The notes: a model not told the origin generated them from the sequence alone. Shown: positions 24,220 to 33,243, counted from the stretch's first letter. The stretch: DNA of 64,000 nucleotides from [Mycobacterium] manitobense (GCF_025821665.1 NZ_JACKSJ010000235.1:124001-188000); one strand, 5' to 3'. A program made the numbers and translations.

Positions 24220-25800
24220 TCAGCGGCGGCGACGGCGGCGGCCGGTGCCGAAGATGCTGCGGGTGATCTCGCGGCCGATCACCGTGCCCGCCGAACGCAT
24301 CGCGCTCTTGAACGCGGGACTGTCGGTCATCTTCTCGAAGAAGCCGGGTTCCTCCGGGGCGGCGGGTGCGGGCATCGGCGGCACGTCGACCTGCGTCGGC
24401 ACCGGCGGCAGGTCCGCGGGCGGGGCCACCTCGGGCGGCGGGGCCAGCTTGGCGGCGAGCCGCTCGTAGGCCGAGTCGCGGTCGATGGTCGGGCCGTACT
24501 CCGCCTGCAGCGGACTGGCCTTCGCGGCGGCGGTGATCGCCTCGGTGCCGATGGTGTCCATCAGCGATCGCGGCGCCCGCATGCGCGTCCACGCGACCGG
24601 CGTCGGCACGCCCCGCTCGGAGAGCACGGTGACGACCGCCTCGCCGATGCCCAGCGACGTCAGCGCTGACTTCAGTTCGTAGACATCGGTTTTCGGGTAG
24701 GTACGGACGGTCTTGTTCAACGCCTTCTCGTCGTCGGGCGTGAAAGCGCGCAGCGCGTGCTGGATGCGGGCGCCGAGCTGGGACAGCACCTCGTTGGGGA
24801 CGTCGGTGGGCAGCTGGGTGCAGAAGAACACCCCGACACCCTTGGACCGGATCAGCTTCACCGTCTGCTCGACCTGGGCCAGGAACGCCTTCGACGCGTC
24901 GTCGAACAACAGGTGCGCCTCGTCGAAGAAGAACACCAGCTTCGGCTTGTCGATGTCACCGACCTCGGGCAGCGAGGTGAACAGATCCGCCAGCACCCAC
25001 ATCAGGAACGTGGAGAACATCACCGGGCGGGCGGCCTGAGCGCCCAGCTCGAGCAGTGTGACGATGCCGCGTCCCGACGCGTCGACACGCAGCAGGTCCG
25101 CAGGCTCCAGCTCCGGCTCGCCGAAGAAGGTGTCGGCGCCCTCGGCCTCCAGGTTGACCAGCGCGCGCAGGATCACCCCGGCGGTGGTGGTCGACACCGC
25201 GCCGAGCGCCTTGAGCTGCGGCTTGCCCTCGTCGCTGGTGAGGAACTGGATCACCGAGCGCAGGTCCTTCAGGTCCAGCAGTGCCAGGCCCTGCTGGTCG
25301 GCCCAGTGGAAGATCAGACCCAGCGTCGATTCCTGAGTCTGGTTGAGCCCGAGCACCTTCGACAGCAGGATTGGCCCGAAGCTCGAGATGGTGGCCCGCA
25401 CCGGCACACCGACGCCCGACGTGCCGAGGGACAGGAACTCCACCGGGTAGGCGGTCGGCGTCCACTCATCGCCGGTGTCGTGGGCCCGCTCGGCGGTCTT
25501 CTCGCCGGCCTCCCCCGGCCGGGACATCCCGGACAGGTCGCCCTTGACGTCGGCCATCAGCACCGGCACCCCGGCGGCGGAGAGTTGTTCGGCGAGCACC
25601 TGCAGCGACTTGGTCTTGCCGGTGCCGGTGGCGCCCGCCACCAGACCGTGCCGGTTCACCGTGGCGAGCGGAATGCGCACCTTCGCCGTGGCGTCGGCGG
25701 CGCCGTCGATGACCACGGTGCCCAGCTCCAGCGCCTGACCCTCGACGGCGTAACCGGCGGCGATCTGCTGGGCTGGGGTGGCGCCCGACTCGGTCGACAT
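24220..25800 (-). CDS. HerA/YjgR-like ATPase (DUF853, Rv2510c-like)
   Basis: 526 residues. Walker A at AGATGTGKTKSL (about 49-60) and Walker B at KLVFFFDEAHLLFDD with the following sensor region FFCTQLPTDVPNEVLSQLG show a HerA/FtsK-type RecA-fold ATPase; the C-terminal tail is Pro-rich and ends in a run of arginines. The YjgR/DUF853 family is widespread but without a settled role; DNA processing or motor activity is assumed. ATG 25800 is preceded by TACTGT at 7 nt, so the mRNA is probably leaderless. Divergent from orn. Confidence 0.88.
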   Translation of the reverse strand: MSTESGATPAQQIAAGYAVEGQALELGTVVIDGAADATAKVRIPLATVNRHGLVAGATGTGKTKSLQVLAEQLSAAGVPVLMADVKGDLSGMSRPGEAGEKTAERAHDTGDEWTPTAYPVEFLSLGTSGVGVPVRATISSFGPILLSKVLGLNQTQESTLGLIFHWADQQGLALLDLKDLRSVIQFLTSDEGKPQLKALGAVSTTTAGVILRALVNLEAEGADTFFGEPELEPADLLRVDASGRGIVTLLELGAQAARPVMFSTFLMWVLADLFTSLPEVGDIDKPKLVFFFDEAHLLFDDASKAFLAQVEQTVKLIRSKGVGVFFCTQLPTDVPNEVLSQLGARIQHALRAFTPDDEKALNKTVRTYPKTDVYELKSALTSLGIGEAVVTVLSERGVPTPVAWTRMRAPRSLMDTIGTEAITAAAKASPLQAEYGPTIDRDSAYERLAAKLAPPPEVAPPADLPPVPTQVDVPPMPAPAAPEEPGFFEKMTDSPAFKSAMRSAGTVIGREITRSIFGTGRRRRRR

Positions 25801-25807
25801 GGGCCAC

Positions 25808-25813
25808 ACAGTA
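25808..25813 (-). promoter_or_regulatory. -10 element (TACTGT) for the HerA-like gene
   Basis: TACTGT on the minus strand 7 nt before the ATG at 25800. Confidence 0.5.
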
Positions 25814-25868
25814 CTTGCCAAGATCACGGTCCCGACGGGTACGGCCGCCGGTCCAGCGGGGGTGCGAA

Positions 25869-25874
25869 TACTGT
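25869..25874 (+). promoter_or_regulatory. -10 element (TACTGT) for orn
   Basis: TACTGT 8 nt before the GTG at 25883; a GGAG lies in the spacer, so a leadered start is also conceivable. Confidence 0.4.
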
Positions 25875-25882
25875 GGAGCGCT

Positions 25883-26530
25883 GTGCGCGAAGAACTGGTG
25901 TGGATCGACTGCGAGATGACCGGACTGAACCTGAGGTCCGACCGGCTCATCGAGATCGCGGTGCTGGTCACCGATGCCGACCTGAACATCCTCGGCGACG
26001 GCCTCGACGTGGTCATCCATGCGCCCGACGAGGCGCTCGACTCGATGGTCGACGTCGTCGCCCAGATGCACAAGCGGTCGGGTCTCACCGAGGAGGTGCG
26101 GGCCGCCACCGTCGACCTGGCCACCGCGGAGCGCCTCGTGCTCGACTACATCCGCGGACACGTCAAGCAGGCCAAGACCGCACCGCTGTGCGGCAACTCC
26201 ATCGCCACCGACCGCGGCTTCATCGCCCGCGACATGCCCGAACTCGACGAGTACCTGCACTACCGGATGATCGACGTCAGCTCGATCAAGGAGCTGTGCC
26301 GGCGGTGGTACCCGCGGATCTACTTCGGCCAGCCGGAGAAGGGCCTGGCGCACCGGGCGCTCGCCGACATCCACGAGTCGATCCGCGAGCTGCGCTACTA
26401 CCGCCGCACCGCGTTCGTCACGCCGCCGGGCCCGTCGACCAGCGACATCGCCGCCATCGCCGCCGAGCTGGGCCCCCCGGGCACCGACGCGAGCGATAAC
26501 GATTCGGCCGACGAGGCATCGAGCGGCTAG
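25883..26530 (+). CDS. orn: Oligoribonuclease
   Basis: 215 residues, the length of the M. tuberculosis enzyme. The DEDDh exonuclease signature is present: WIDCEMTGL (first Asp and Glu, about residues 8-16), the Asp in the SIATDRGFI region, and YFGQPEKGLAHRALADIHESI with the final His and Asp. Orn degrades 2-5-nt RNA and linear dinucleotides (pGpG, pApA), finishing mRNA and cyclic-di-nucleotide turnover in the cytoplasm. GTG start at 25883; earlier in-frame codons are rejected because the family begins at this WIDCEM-proximal position. The hisT tRNA follows, as in M. tuberculosis. Confidence 0.94.
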   Translation: MREELVWIDCEMTGLNLRSDRLIEIAVLVTDADLNILGDGLDVVIHAPDEALDSMVDVVAQMHKRSGLTEEVRAATVDLATAERLVLDYIRGHVKQAKTAPLCGNSIATDRGFIARDMPELDEYLHYRMIDVSSIKELCRRWYPRIYFGQPEKGLAHRALADIHESIRELRYYRRTAFVTPPGPSTSDIAAIAAELGPPGTDASDNDSADEASSG

Positions 26531-26581
26531 TATCGACGACGCCGCGAATGCCCCCGGGTTCCCGATGGGCACTGCGGCGAT

Positions 26582-26655
26582 GGTGGCTGTAGTTCAGTTG
26601 GTAGAGCACCAGGTTGTGATCCTGGATGTCGCGGGTTCGAGTCCCGTCAGCCACC
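26582..26655 (+). tRNA. tRNA-His (anticodon GTG)
   Basis: Acceptor GGTGGCTG/CAGCCACC includes the encoded extra G(-1) paired with C73 that is special to tRNA-His; anticodon stem CCAGG/CCTGG with loop TTGTGAT (anticodon GTG); GGTTCGAGTCC T-arm. No CCA encoded. Directly follows orn. Confidence 0.95.
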
Positions 26656-26663
26656 CCGAAGAG

Positions 26664-26700
26664 ACACCGCCCCACCTGCCTGTGGCAGGTGGGGCGGTGT
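26664..26700 (+). terminator. Strong hairpin after tRNA-His
   Basis: A perfect 17-bp stem (26664-26680 with 26684-26700) and a TGT loop, 8 nt after the tRNA. It also lies 21 nt past the end of the convergent gene at 26722 and probably terminates both directions. T-tract weak (GCTTTG). Confidence 0.8.
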
Positions 26701-26721
26701 GCTTTGTCCGGGTGTCCCGCT

Positions 26722-28968
26722 TCAGTTGAAGCCCCACTCGGTGGTCATGTTGTCGTCGGTGATCGTCGGCGCACCCTCGGTGCGAGCCAGGATGCCCTCG
26801 CGGGTCTCCATGTTCTCGCCGGGTTTCTTGGCAGGGCCGTAGCCGGCCGAGAGCGAGTCGGTCAGGGCCAGGACTTCATCGAGGCGCGCCTGGTGCTTCG
26901 TGTCGGCGAGGTCGAAGACGGGCCTGCCTTCGATGCGGTACTCGCGCAGAACGCGCTCCCAGCGGCGGCGGTCGACCGCGATCGGCGATTCGCTGACGGC
27001 CATGAAATTGATGAAGCGCAGTGCGTTCGGGTATTCGAGCGCACCGGTGCGCTGCGCTTCGGCCGACCCGGTCGTGTTGTAGAAAGACACCCCGCCGGGC
27101 TTGAGGTGGCCGCGGACCAGGTCGAGATACTCCTTCGACAGCAGGTCGGTGGCGTGTGCGCGCCAGTTGAAGCTGGTGTTCTGCACGATGAAGTCGAACT
27201 TGCGGTCGGGATTGCGGGCCAGCCAGCGCCTGCCGTCGTCGATGACGACGTTCATCTTCGGGTTGTCCAGAACGCCGGCCTCGCCGGGGTAGTTCTTCAT
27301 GACGTTCAGGTAAGCCGGATTGATCTCCACCACGGTCAGGTTCTCGACCTGTGGATTGTTCGCGATCACCTGCGCCCAGGAACCGGACGACAGCCCGATC
27401 ATCAACACGTCGCGCGGCGCTTCGTGCAGCAGGCTCAGGGCGTAGGCGCGGACGATCAGGTTGCGGTCGTCCACCAGGTCGGTGGAGAAGTTGCCGTCGT
27501 AGACACCGCCGCCCTGGATCTCGCCGTCCTGCGTGACACTGACCACGCCGCTCTTGTTCTCGGCCAGGTGCGCGAAGCGCTGTCCCGCATAGTCGTCCTT
27601 GAAGTAGAGCCGCTCATAGACACCGTCGAAGAGCCATGGCTGCACGAAGACGATCACCACCGCCGTCAGCGCGATGGCCGCAGCGCGCGTGGTCAGCACC
27701 TTCTTCTGGCGCGTACGGCCTCTGGCGGCCAGCAGGAGCACGAGCGAGAGCGCGATGCCGAGCAGCGCCAGGAAAAGCGAGATGCCGCCGAGGGTCCAGT
27801 GATCCATCAGCACGAAGCCGGTGATCAGGCTGCCCAGCGCCGAACCTGCGATGTTGGCGAGGTAGAGGTAGCTCAGTCCCTCCCCCGCGCGGGCGTCCGG
27901 CGCGATGGCGATATGGCAGATCAGCGGGAAGATCGCGCCAAGCAGGCCCGCGGCGACGGCCACCAGCGGCAACGAGGCGCCCCAGTGCAGCACGCTGGTG
28001 ATCAGCGCCGCCGCCGGCACCAGCAGATAGCTGGCGAGATTGGCGAACAGCACGAAGCCGGACAGCGAAGCCACCTGCTCGCCGGCAGCCGGCTCACGGC
28101 AGAAGCGCCGGCTGGCCAGGGCGCCGAGCGCGATGCCGAGCAGGTAGCAGCCGAGCAGCAACGCGAAGGCCTGCGCGACGCCGCCGGATGCGAACGAGTA
28201 GACGCGGTACCAGAGGATCTCGTAGCTCAGTGCGATGTAGCCGCAGAGCGCCGACAGCAGCAGCGCGAACCAGAAACCGCGAGTGTTGAACTGCGTCAGC
28301 CGCCCGCCGGGCGCGACGCCGGCCCTTGGCGACCTCACCTGGGCGATCAGGGCGCCGACACCGACGGCCAGATTGAGGCCGCAGGCGAGCGTGACGGCGC
28401 CCTGCTGTCCCAGCAGACGCATCAGGAACGCCGCGACGATGAAGCAGGCGAAGGCGCTGCCGAGGGTGTTGACGAAGTACAGCAGCCCGACACTGCGCCC
28501 CACGTTTCCCGAGTGCTTCACCAGGTGCGCCGTCAGCAGAGGCAGCGTGGCGCCCATCAACAGCGTGGGGATAAGCACGAGCAGGAACGTGAACAGCGCG
28601 GTCAGCGGCGCGCTCATCTGAAGGGTCAACTCGCCCACGGCGTGGAACAGGCCCAGCGAGAAGAAGCCGAAGACGCCGATGCCGATCTCGACGGCCCCGA
28701 ACACGCCGAGCAGCGGGAGGCCCAGCCGCGACAGCCGCCCGCCCGCGAAGCTCCCGAGGCCCAGCCCGAGCATGAACGCCGTCACCACCACCGTGACGCT
28801 CTCGACGTTGATGCCGTAGATCGTGAACAGCGAGCGCTGCCAGACGAGCTGGTAGATCAGCGCCGGGACGCCCGAACAGAAGAAGATGGCGCAGATCACC
28901 GCCAGGTTCGCCCGCGGGGCGGCTACCGAAGGGTCCACCGGCGGGGCGGCCACCGACTGTTCAGCCAT
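26722..28968 (-). CDS. Polytopic membrane protein fused to a spermidine-synthase-like methyltransferase-fold domain
   Basis: 748 residues in two parts. The N-terminal part (about 20-430) has 12 or more hydrophobic segments in MFS-like order (LIYQLVWQRSLFTIYG near the start, GLLYFVNTLGSAFACFIVA in the middle). The C-terminal part (about 460-720) is a Rossmann domain like spermidine synthase: MIGLSSGSWAQVIANNP, VVEINPAYLNVM, VIDDGRRWL, then FIVQNTSFNWRAHATDLLSKEY. The glycine loop is GLSSGSW rather than GGGDG and the polyamine-site residues are not clear, so aminopropyl transfer is doubtful. It stands alone between tRNA-His and ldtB; M. tuberculosis has unrelated genes there. Acquisition at the tRNA is possible but unproven. 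Confidence 0.85.
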   Translation of the reverse strand: MAEQSVAAPPVDPSVAAPRANLAVICAIFFCSGVPALIYQLVWQRSLFTIYGINVESVTVVVTAFMLGLGLGSFAGGRLSRLGLPLLGVFGAVEIGIGVFGFFSLGLFHAVGELTLQMSAPLTALFTFLLVLIPTLLMGATLPLLTAHLVKHSGNVGRSVGLLYFVNTLGSAFACFIVAAFLMRLLGQQGAVTLACGLNLAVGVGALIAQVRSPRAGVAPGGRLTQFNTRGFWFALLLSALCGYIALSYEILWYRVYSFASGGVAQAFALLLGCYLLGIALGALASRRFCREPAAGEQVASLSGFVLFANLASYLLVPAAALITSVLHWGASLPLVAVAAGLLGAIFPLICHIAIAPDARAGEGLSYLYLANIAGSALGSLITGFVLMDHWTLGGISLFLALLGIALSLVLLLAARGRTRQKKVLTTRAAAIALTAVVIVFVQPWLFDGVYERLYFKDDYAGQRFAHLAENKSGVVSVTQDGEIQGGGVYDGNFSTDLVDDRNLIVRAYALSLLHEAPRDVLMIGLSSGSWAQVIANNPQVENLTVVEINPAYLNVMKNYPGEAGVLDNPKMNVVIDDGRRWLARNPDRKFDFIVQNTSFNWRAHATDLLSKEYLDLVRGHLKPGGVSFYNTTGSAEAQRTGALEYPNALRFINFMAVSESPIAVDRRRWERVLREYRIEGRPVFDLADTKHQARLDEVLALTDSLSAGYGPAKKPGENMETREGILARTEGAPTITDDNMTTEWGFN

Positions 28969-29077
28969 GCCAGGCCCGGCGCGCGGTCAACGCTGCACAG
29001 CTCGTCGCGGTCCCGCTGTAATCGGACACTCCCAGCTTCTCGGGCCCGCGGCGCGGGCCTCGTCGTCGGTCCACGGA

Positions 29078-30298
29078 TCAGATGGCGGCGTTGCCGTCCT
29101 TCCACTGGCTCCACGGAATGTTCCAGTCGCCGAGTCCGTCCGTGCCGGGCAGGACGGAGCCGACGGTGTTCACCACCTCGACGATGTCACCGCGCTTGGT
29201 GTTGTCGTAGAACCACCGGGCGTTCGACGTGCTGACGTTGATGCAGCCGTGGCTGACATTGCTGTAGCCCTGGCTGCCCACCGACCACGGCGCCCCGTGC
29301 ACGTAGATGCCGCTGTAGGACATCTGAGTGGCCCAGTCGACCTCGGTGCGGTACCCGTTCGGCGAGTTGACCGCCACACCGTAGGTCGACGAGTCCATCA
29401 CCAGGTGGGAGTACCGGTCCCCGATGATGTACGTGCCGTTGTTCGTCGGGGTGCTGTTCTTGCCCATCGAGATCGGCATCGTCTTGACCACTTCGCCGTT
29501 GCGGCGGACGGTCAGTGTCTTGTTGTTGTCGTCGGCGGTCGCGATGACCTCGTCGCCGATGGTGAATCGGGTCTTGACGTTCTCCTGGCCGAACAGTCCG
29601 TCACCGAGGTCGACACCGTAGGTGTTCACGGCGACGTCGACGGTGGTGCCGGGCTTCCAGTACTGCGCTGGGCGCCAACGGACTTCGCGGTTGCTGAGCC
29701 AGTAGAACGCGCCCTCCACCGGCGGCGTGGTCTTGACGGTGATCGCACGCTGGGCCGCGAGCCGGTTCGGGATGCTCTCGTCGAAGCGCACCGCGATCGG
29801 CTGGCCGACGCCGACGACCTCGCCGTCGTTGGGCAGCACGTACGGCATGGTGAGATTCTCGGGCGAGTGCGTCTCGAAGCTCATCTCCCTGCTGGTGGCC
29901 CCGCCGAGGCCCAGCGACTCCGCGCTGAGCGAGTAGCGCTTGTTGTAGCCCAGCGGCTCGGTGGTCGCCCACGACAGCCCGTCGGGGCTGAGCTGACCGG
30001 CGACCGGTTCACCGTCCTCGTTGGTCATGTTGACCGCGCCGAGCACACCGCCCTCGGCGCTGACGGTGACCGGAGTGTCGACGGCCACGCCCACCGCGCC
30101 GTCGGTGACCGACGCCGTCAGCTTCGGCATCAGCAGGTCGCCGAACGGGGTGCCCTTCTCGGAGATCACCTGGGGCTGCTGTGGCGCCGACTCCCCGCCG
30201 CAGCCGCTCAGGCCCAGTGCGAGCACGGGGATCAGGGCGATGGCCAGCCACCAAACCCGGTTCTTACGCGGACCGGTTACGGCTCGGACCTGCCTCAT
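29078..30298 (-). CDS. ldtB: L,D-transpeptidase lipoprotein, LdtMt2 type
   Basis: 406 residues. Signal peptide with lipobox LSGC (Cys about 34), two immunoglobulin-like domains (about 55-245) and a YkuD catalytic domain with active-site motif HGAPWSVGSQGYSNVSHGC ending at Cys352 followed by INVS. It forms 3-3 cross-links in peptidoglycan on the outer face of the membrane and is a target of carbapenems; the counterpart is Rv2518c (LppS, LdtMt2, 408 aa, catalytic Cys354). ATG 30298 is preceded by GGAGGAGAGA; a GTG 12 nt upstream overlaps this ribosome binding site and is less likely. Confidence 0.95.
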   Translation of the reverse strand: MRQVRAVTGPRKNRVWWLAIALIPVLALGLSGCGGESAPQQPQVISEKGTPFGDLLMPKLTASVTDGAVGVAVDTPVTVSAEGGVLGAVNMTNEDGEPVAGQLSPDGLSWATTEPLGYNKRYSLSAESLGLGGATSREMSFETHSPENLTMPYVLPNDGEVVGVGQPIAVRFDESIPNRLAAQRAITVKTTPPVEGAFYWLSNREVRWRPAQYWKPGTTVDVAVNTYGVDLGDGLFGQENVKTRFTIGDEVIATADDNNKTLTVRRNGEVVKTMPISMGKNSTPTNNGTYIIGDRYSHLVMDSSTYGVAVNSPNGYRTEVDWATQMSYSGIYVHGAPWSVGSQGYSNVSHGCINVSTSNARWFYDNTKRGDIVEVVNTVGSVLPGTDGLGDWNIPWSQWKDGNAAI

Positions 30299-30453
30299 TC
30301 TCTCCTCCACCTCACGACCTACGGTCGGTAACGACGACTTATTGGCAATAGTCTAAGGGCAAAGTCGGTCAACGGCTCATTCGCGCTGAGCCGTCCCTCA
30401 GGTCCCGAACTGATTTCGTACCCCGCCACCCGAACTGTTACTCTCGCTGTCGC

Positions 30454-30526
<73 letters not shown>

Positions 30527-30767
30527 CTCGTTTTCCTCAGGTGCGGTGCGGGCGTTCGAGCCCGCACTGCCCCCTTCTCCCGGGTCTGCCCACTGCGGGC
30601 CGTGTCACAGGCACCTCTGGCCGCCGCGCACGATGCCGCCGATCACCGTTCCGCGCAGGTCACACTCGCCCACTTTGCGGTTGACGTTTGCGACAATTTG
30701 TCAACCGCCGCCGCGCCCGACGGCCCCTAATGTGCTGCAGTTCACTGAGCGGGCGCACACCGGCGGT
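30527..30767. other. Intergenic region after tRNA-Lys
   Basis: No credible gene. The most regular element is a short palindrome GACAA-T-TTGTC at 30692-30702 preceded by TTGACG (30681-30686), a possible -35 element or operator for the small ORFs downstream. Confidence 0.35.
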
Positions 30768-30923
30768 ATGTCCACTACCGGTAAACAGTTGCGGGTCACG
30801 TCAGGCAAGTCACATTTTCGCAGTCAAACGACCCTCACCACCGGACCTGCTGCTACCATCGAGTTAGCTGACTACTCCACGACACGGTTCGGTCAGCGGT
30901 CACCGACGAGATCGAAGGCTTAG
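30768..30923 (+). CDS. Possible small protein (51 aa)
   Basis: A 51-codon reading frame starting MSTTGKQLRVTSGKSHF and rich in Thr, Ser and Arg. It ends 3 nt before a second small frame, as if co-translated. I do not recognise a family. Start choice is ATG 30768 following CGGCGGT, a weak ribosome binding site. It may instead be a regulatory leader ORF or not translated. Confidence 0.3.
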   Translation: MSTTGKQLRVTSGKSHFRSQTTLTTGPAATIELADYSTTRFGQRSPTRSKA

Positions 30924-30926
30924 CTG

Positions 30927-31091
30927 ATGTCCACTGCAGGCGCACCCCGGGCGGCGAGCACACCTGCCTCGACGCCGGACGACGAGGTAGCTGCCCCGCT
31001 GTACGTGCACAGCTGCAGCAGGCTCGGCCGTCGCGCCAATCCGCCACGGTTGACGATCGCCGACTGGCTGTTGTCCGGCCGGCGCCGCTGA
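30927..31091 (+). CDS. Possible small protein (54 aa)
   Basis: A 54-codon frame starting MSTAGAPRAA, with a central LYVHSCSRLGRR and a C-terminal RLTIADWLLSGRRR. GAAGG lies about 10 nt upstream. The basic, partly hydrophobic C-terminus is protein-like, and the frame fills the space between the preceding small frame and the convergent DUF3618 gene. No family recognised. Confidence 0.4.
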   Translation: MSTAGAPRAASTPASTPDDEVAAPLYVHSCSRLGRRANPPRLTIADWLLSGRRR

Positions 31092-31099
31092 TCAGCGCG

Positions 31100-31324
31100 T
31101 CAGCGCCGCGACCTGCGCACGATCACCAGCACGACCACCACACCAACGCCCGCGAGTGACGCCGCCACCGCGGGCGTCTTCACGAAACGGATCAGACCGG
31201 CCTTGACGTCGTTGGCGACGCGCTGTGGGTTCGCGCGCTCGGCGAGCGAGTCCACCGTGGCGGCCAGTTGATCGCGGGCCTGGTCGATGTCCTGCTTGAT
31301 GGTGTCGGGATCTCGGTCCGCCAC
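31100..31324 (-). CDS. DUF3618 family membrane protein (Rv2520c-like)
   Basis: 74 residues: an amphipathic N-terminal helix typical of DUF3618 (DPDTIKQDIDQARDQLAATV, about 4-23; DSLAERANPQRVANDVK) and one C-terminal transmembrane helix (ASLAGVGVVVVLVIV) ending RRSRR. Function unknown. GTG 31324 is chosen because GGAGG lies 6 nt upstream; GTG 31336 would add four residues. Position next to bcp matches Rv2520c. Confidence 0.82.
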   Translation of the reverse strand: MADRDPDTIKQDIDQARDQLAATVDSLAERANPQRVANDVKAGLIRFVKTPAVAASLAGVGVVVVLVIVRRSRR

Positions 31325-31419
31325 GTCTGCCTCCACCTCGGTCGCTGCTCTGCCGCACTACCCTAGATCAGCCGGTGTCCATCGGTGGGCACCGGCCGAC
31401 AGAAGGGTTACCCAGACGC

Positions 31420-31893
31420 ATGCCACAGACTCCTCGTCTCGAGGTCGGCGACACGGCGCCGTCGTTCAGCCTGCCCGACGCCGACGGCAACACCGTCGCG
31501 CTGTCGGACTACAAGGGCCGCAAGGTCATCGTGTACTTCTACCCGGCCGCCTCGACGCCTGGTTGCACCAAGCAGGCGTGCGACTTCCGCGACAGCCTCG
31601 GTGAGCTCAACGGCGCCGGCCTCGACGTGGTGGGCATCTCCCCCGACAAGCCGGCCAAGCTGGCGAAGTTCCGGGACCAGGAGGGCCTGACGTTCCCGTT
31701 GCTGTCCGATCCCGACAAGGCGGTGCTCACCGCGTGGGGGGCGTTCGGGGAGAAGACGATGTACGGCAAGACCGTTCAGGGCGTCATCCGCTCGACCTTC
31801 GTCGTCGACGAGGACGGCAGGATCGCCGAGGCGCAGTACAACGTCCGGGCCACCGGGCACGTCGCCAAGCTGCGGCGCGACCTGTCGGTCTAG
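31420..31893 (+). CDS. bcp: Peroxiredoxin, bacterioferritin comigratory protein
   Basis: 157 residues, a thioredoxin-fold peroxiredoxin Q/BCP. The peroxidatic Cys is in PAASTPGCTKQACDFRD and a second Cys five residues later is the usual resolving partner in this subgroup. It reduces hydrogen and organic peroxides in the cytoplasm with thioredoxin-type donors. ATG 31420 has AGAAGGG upstream. Its stop overlaps the stop of the convergent M20 peptidase gene. Same length and context as Rv2521. Confidence 0.94.
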   Translation: MPQTPRLEVGDTAPSFSLPDADGNTVALSDYKGRKVIVYFYPAASTPGCTKQACDFRDSLGELNGAGLDVVGISPDKPAKLAKFRDQEGLTFPLLSDPDKAVLTAWGAFGEKTMYGKTVQGVIRSTFVVDEDGRIAEAQYNVRATGHVAKLRRDLSV

Positions 31894-33236
31894 CTGCCGG
31901 TCGCGTCGCTTCCGCCCAGTTTCGCCAGCAGCAGCGCCTCGGCGGTGGCCGCCCGTTCGAACACCCCGAGGTGCAGGCTCTCGTTGACGCTGTGCGCCTG
32001 CGTCCCCGGGTCCTCGACGCCGGTGACCAGGATCGCCGCCGACGGGAACGCCGCGGCGAACTCGGCGATGAACGGGATCGAGCCGCCCATCCCCATGTCC
32101 ACCGGTTCACTGCCCCACGCCTCACGGAACGCGGCGCGCGCGGCCTCGTAGACCGGGCCTGCGGCGTCGATGGCGTAGGGCTGACCGACGTCGCCGGGCG
32201 TGACGGTGACGTGCGCGCCCCACGGGACGTGCGCTTCGAGATGGCGGGTCAGCGCGTCGAGGTGGGCACGGGCGTCGCCGCCTGGGGCGACGCGCATGCT
32301 GACCTTGGCGCGCGCCCGCGGGATCAGCGTGTTGGAGGCCTTGTCGATCGGCGTCGTGTCGATGCCGATCACCGTGATCGCGGGCTTGGCCCACAGCCGC
32401 TGCACCACAGAGCCCGAACCGATCTCGGCGACGCCGTCGAGCAGACCCGTCTCGGCGCGCACCCAGTCGGGGCCGCGGTCCACGTCGGCGGCGCTGCCGA
32501 CGTGCAGGCCTCCGACCGCTACGTTGCCCTCATCGTCGTGCAGGCCTGCCAGCAGGCGCACCAGCACCGACAACGCGTCCGGCACGACGCCGCCCCACAG
32601 GCCCGAGTGCAGGCCGTGGTCCAGGGTGGCGACCTCGACCACGCAGTCGGCCAGCCCGCGCAGCGACACCGTCAGCGCCGGTACCTCGGTGCTCCAGTTG
32701 TCCGAGTCGGCGATCACGATGACGTCGGCGGCGAGCAGATCTTTGTGCGCCTCGAGCAGGGCTCCTAGGGATGGCGACCCGGACTCCTCCTCGCCCTCCA
32801 CGAACACCGTCACCCCGACGGGAGGGGCGCCGCCGTGCGCCCGGAATGCGGCCAGATGCGTCGCGATACCCGCCTTGTCGTCGGCGGTGCCGCGGCCGTA
32901 CAGCCGCCCGTCGCGTTCGGTGGGATCGAACGGCGTTGTGCGCCACTGCGAGTGATCGCCCTCGGGTTGCACGTCGTGATGGGCGTAGAGCAACACCGTC
33001 GGCGCACCGGGAGGCGCCGGATGGCGGGCGATGACGGCCGGGGCGCCGCCCTCGCTGACGATGCGGACGTCATCGAATCCGGCCTCCGACAACAGCTTCG
33101 ACACCGCTTCCGCGCTGCGCTGGACCTCGGGGCGGCGCGCCGGATCGGCCCACACCGACTCGATGCGGACCAGTTCCTCGAGGTCGGCGCGCACCGACGG
33201 CAGCACGTCGCGGACGCGCTCGACGACATCACTCAT
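31890..33236 (-). CDS. M20 family metallopeptidase/dipeptidase (Rv2522c-like)
   Basis: 448 residues. Zinc-site landmarks: LLYAHHDVQP (His and Asp of site one), GRGTADDKAGIATHL (bridging Asp), EGEEESGSPSL (catalytic Glu and ligand), and a C-terminal His in AHSVNESLHL; a lid/dimerisation domain is inserted at about 205-320. Cytoplasmic; relatives cleave dipeptides or acyl-amino acids. A TACCCT hexamer lies 7 nt before the ATG and no ribosome binding site is seen, so it is probably leaderless. Confidence 0.9.
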   Translation of the reverse strand: MSDVVERVRDVLPSVRADLEELVRIESVWADPARRPEVQRSAEAVSKLLSEAGFDDVRIVSEGGAPAVIARHPAPPGAPTVLLYAHHDVQPEGDHSQWRTTPFDPTERDGRLYGRGTADDKAGIATHLAAFRAHGGAPPVGVTVFVEGEEESGSPSLGALLEAHKDLLAADVIVIADSDNWSTEVPALTVSLRGLADCVVEVATLDHGLHSGLWGGVVPDALSVLVRLLAGLHDDEGNVAVGGLHVGSAADVDRGPDWVRAETGLLDGVAEIGSGSVVQRLWAKPAITVIGIDTTPIDKASNTLIPRARAKVSMRVAPGGDARAHLDALTRHLEAHVPWGAHVTVTPGDVGQPYAIDAAGPVYEAARAAFREAWGSEPVDMGMGGSIPFIAEFAAAFPSAAILVTGVEDPGTQAHSVNESLHLGVFERAATAEALLLAKLGGSDATGS

Positions 33237-33243
33237 GGCGACG

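Noticed and set aside
26582..28968. Genomic island with integrase and attachment repeats at tRNA-His
   Set aside because: No integrase, transposase or tRNA 3'-end repeat is visible at the far end of the gene, so only possible transfer of a single gene is noted.
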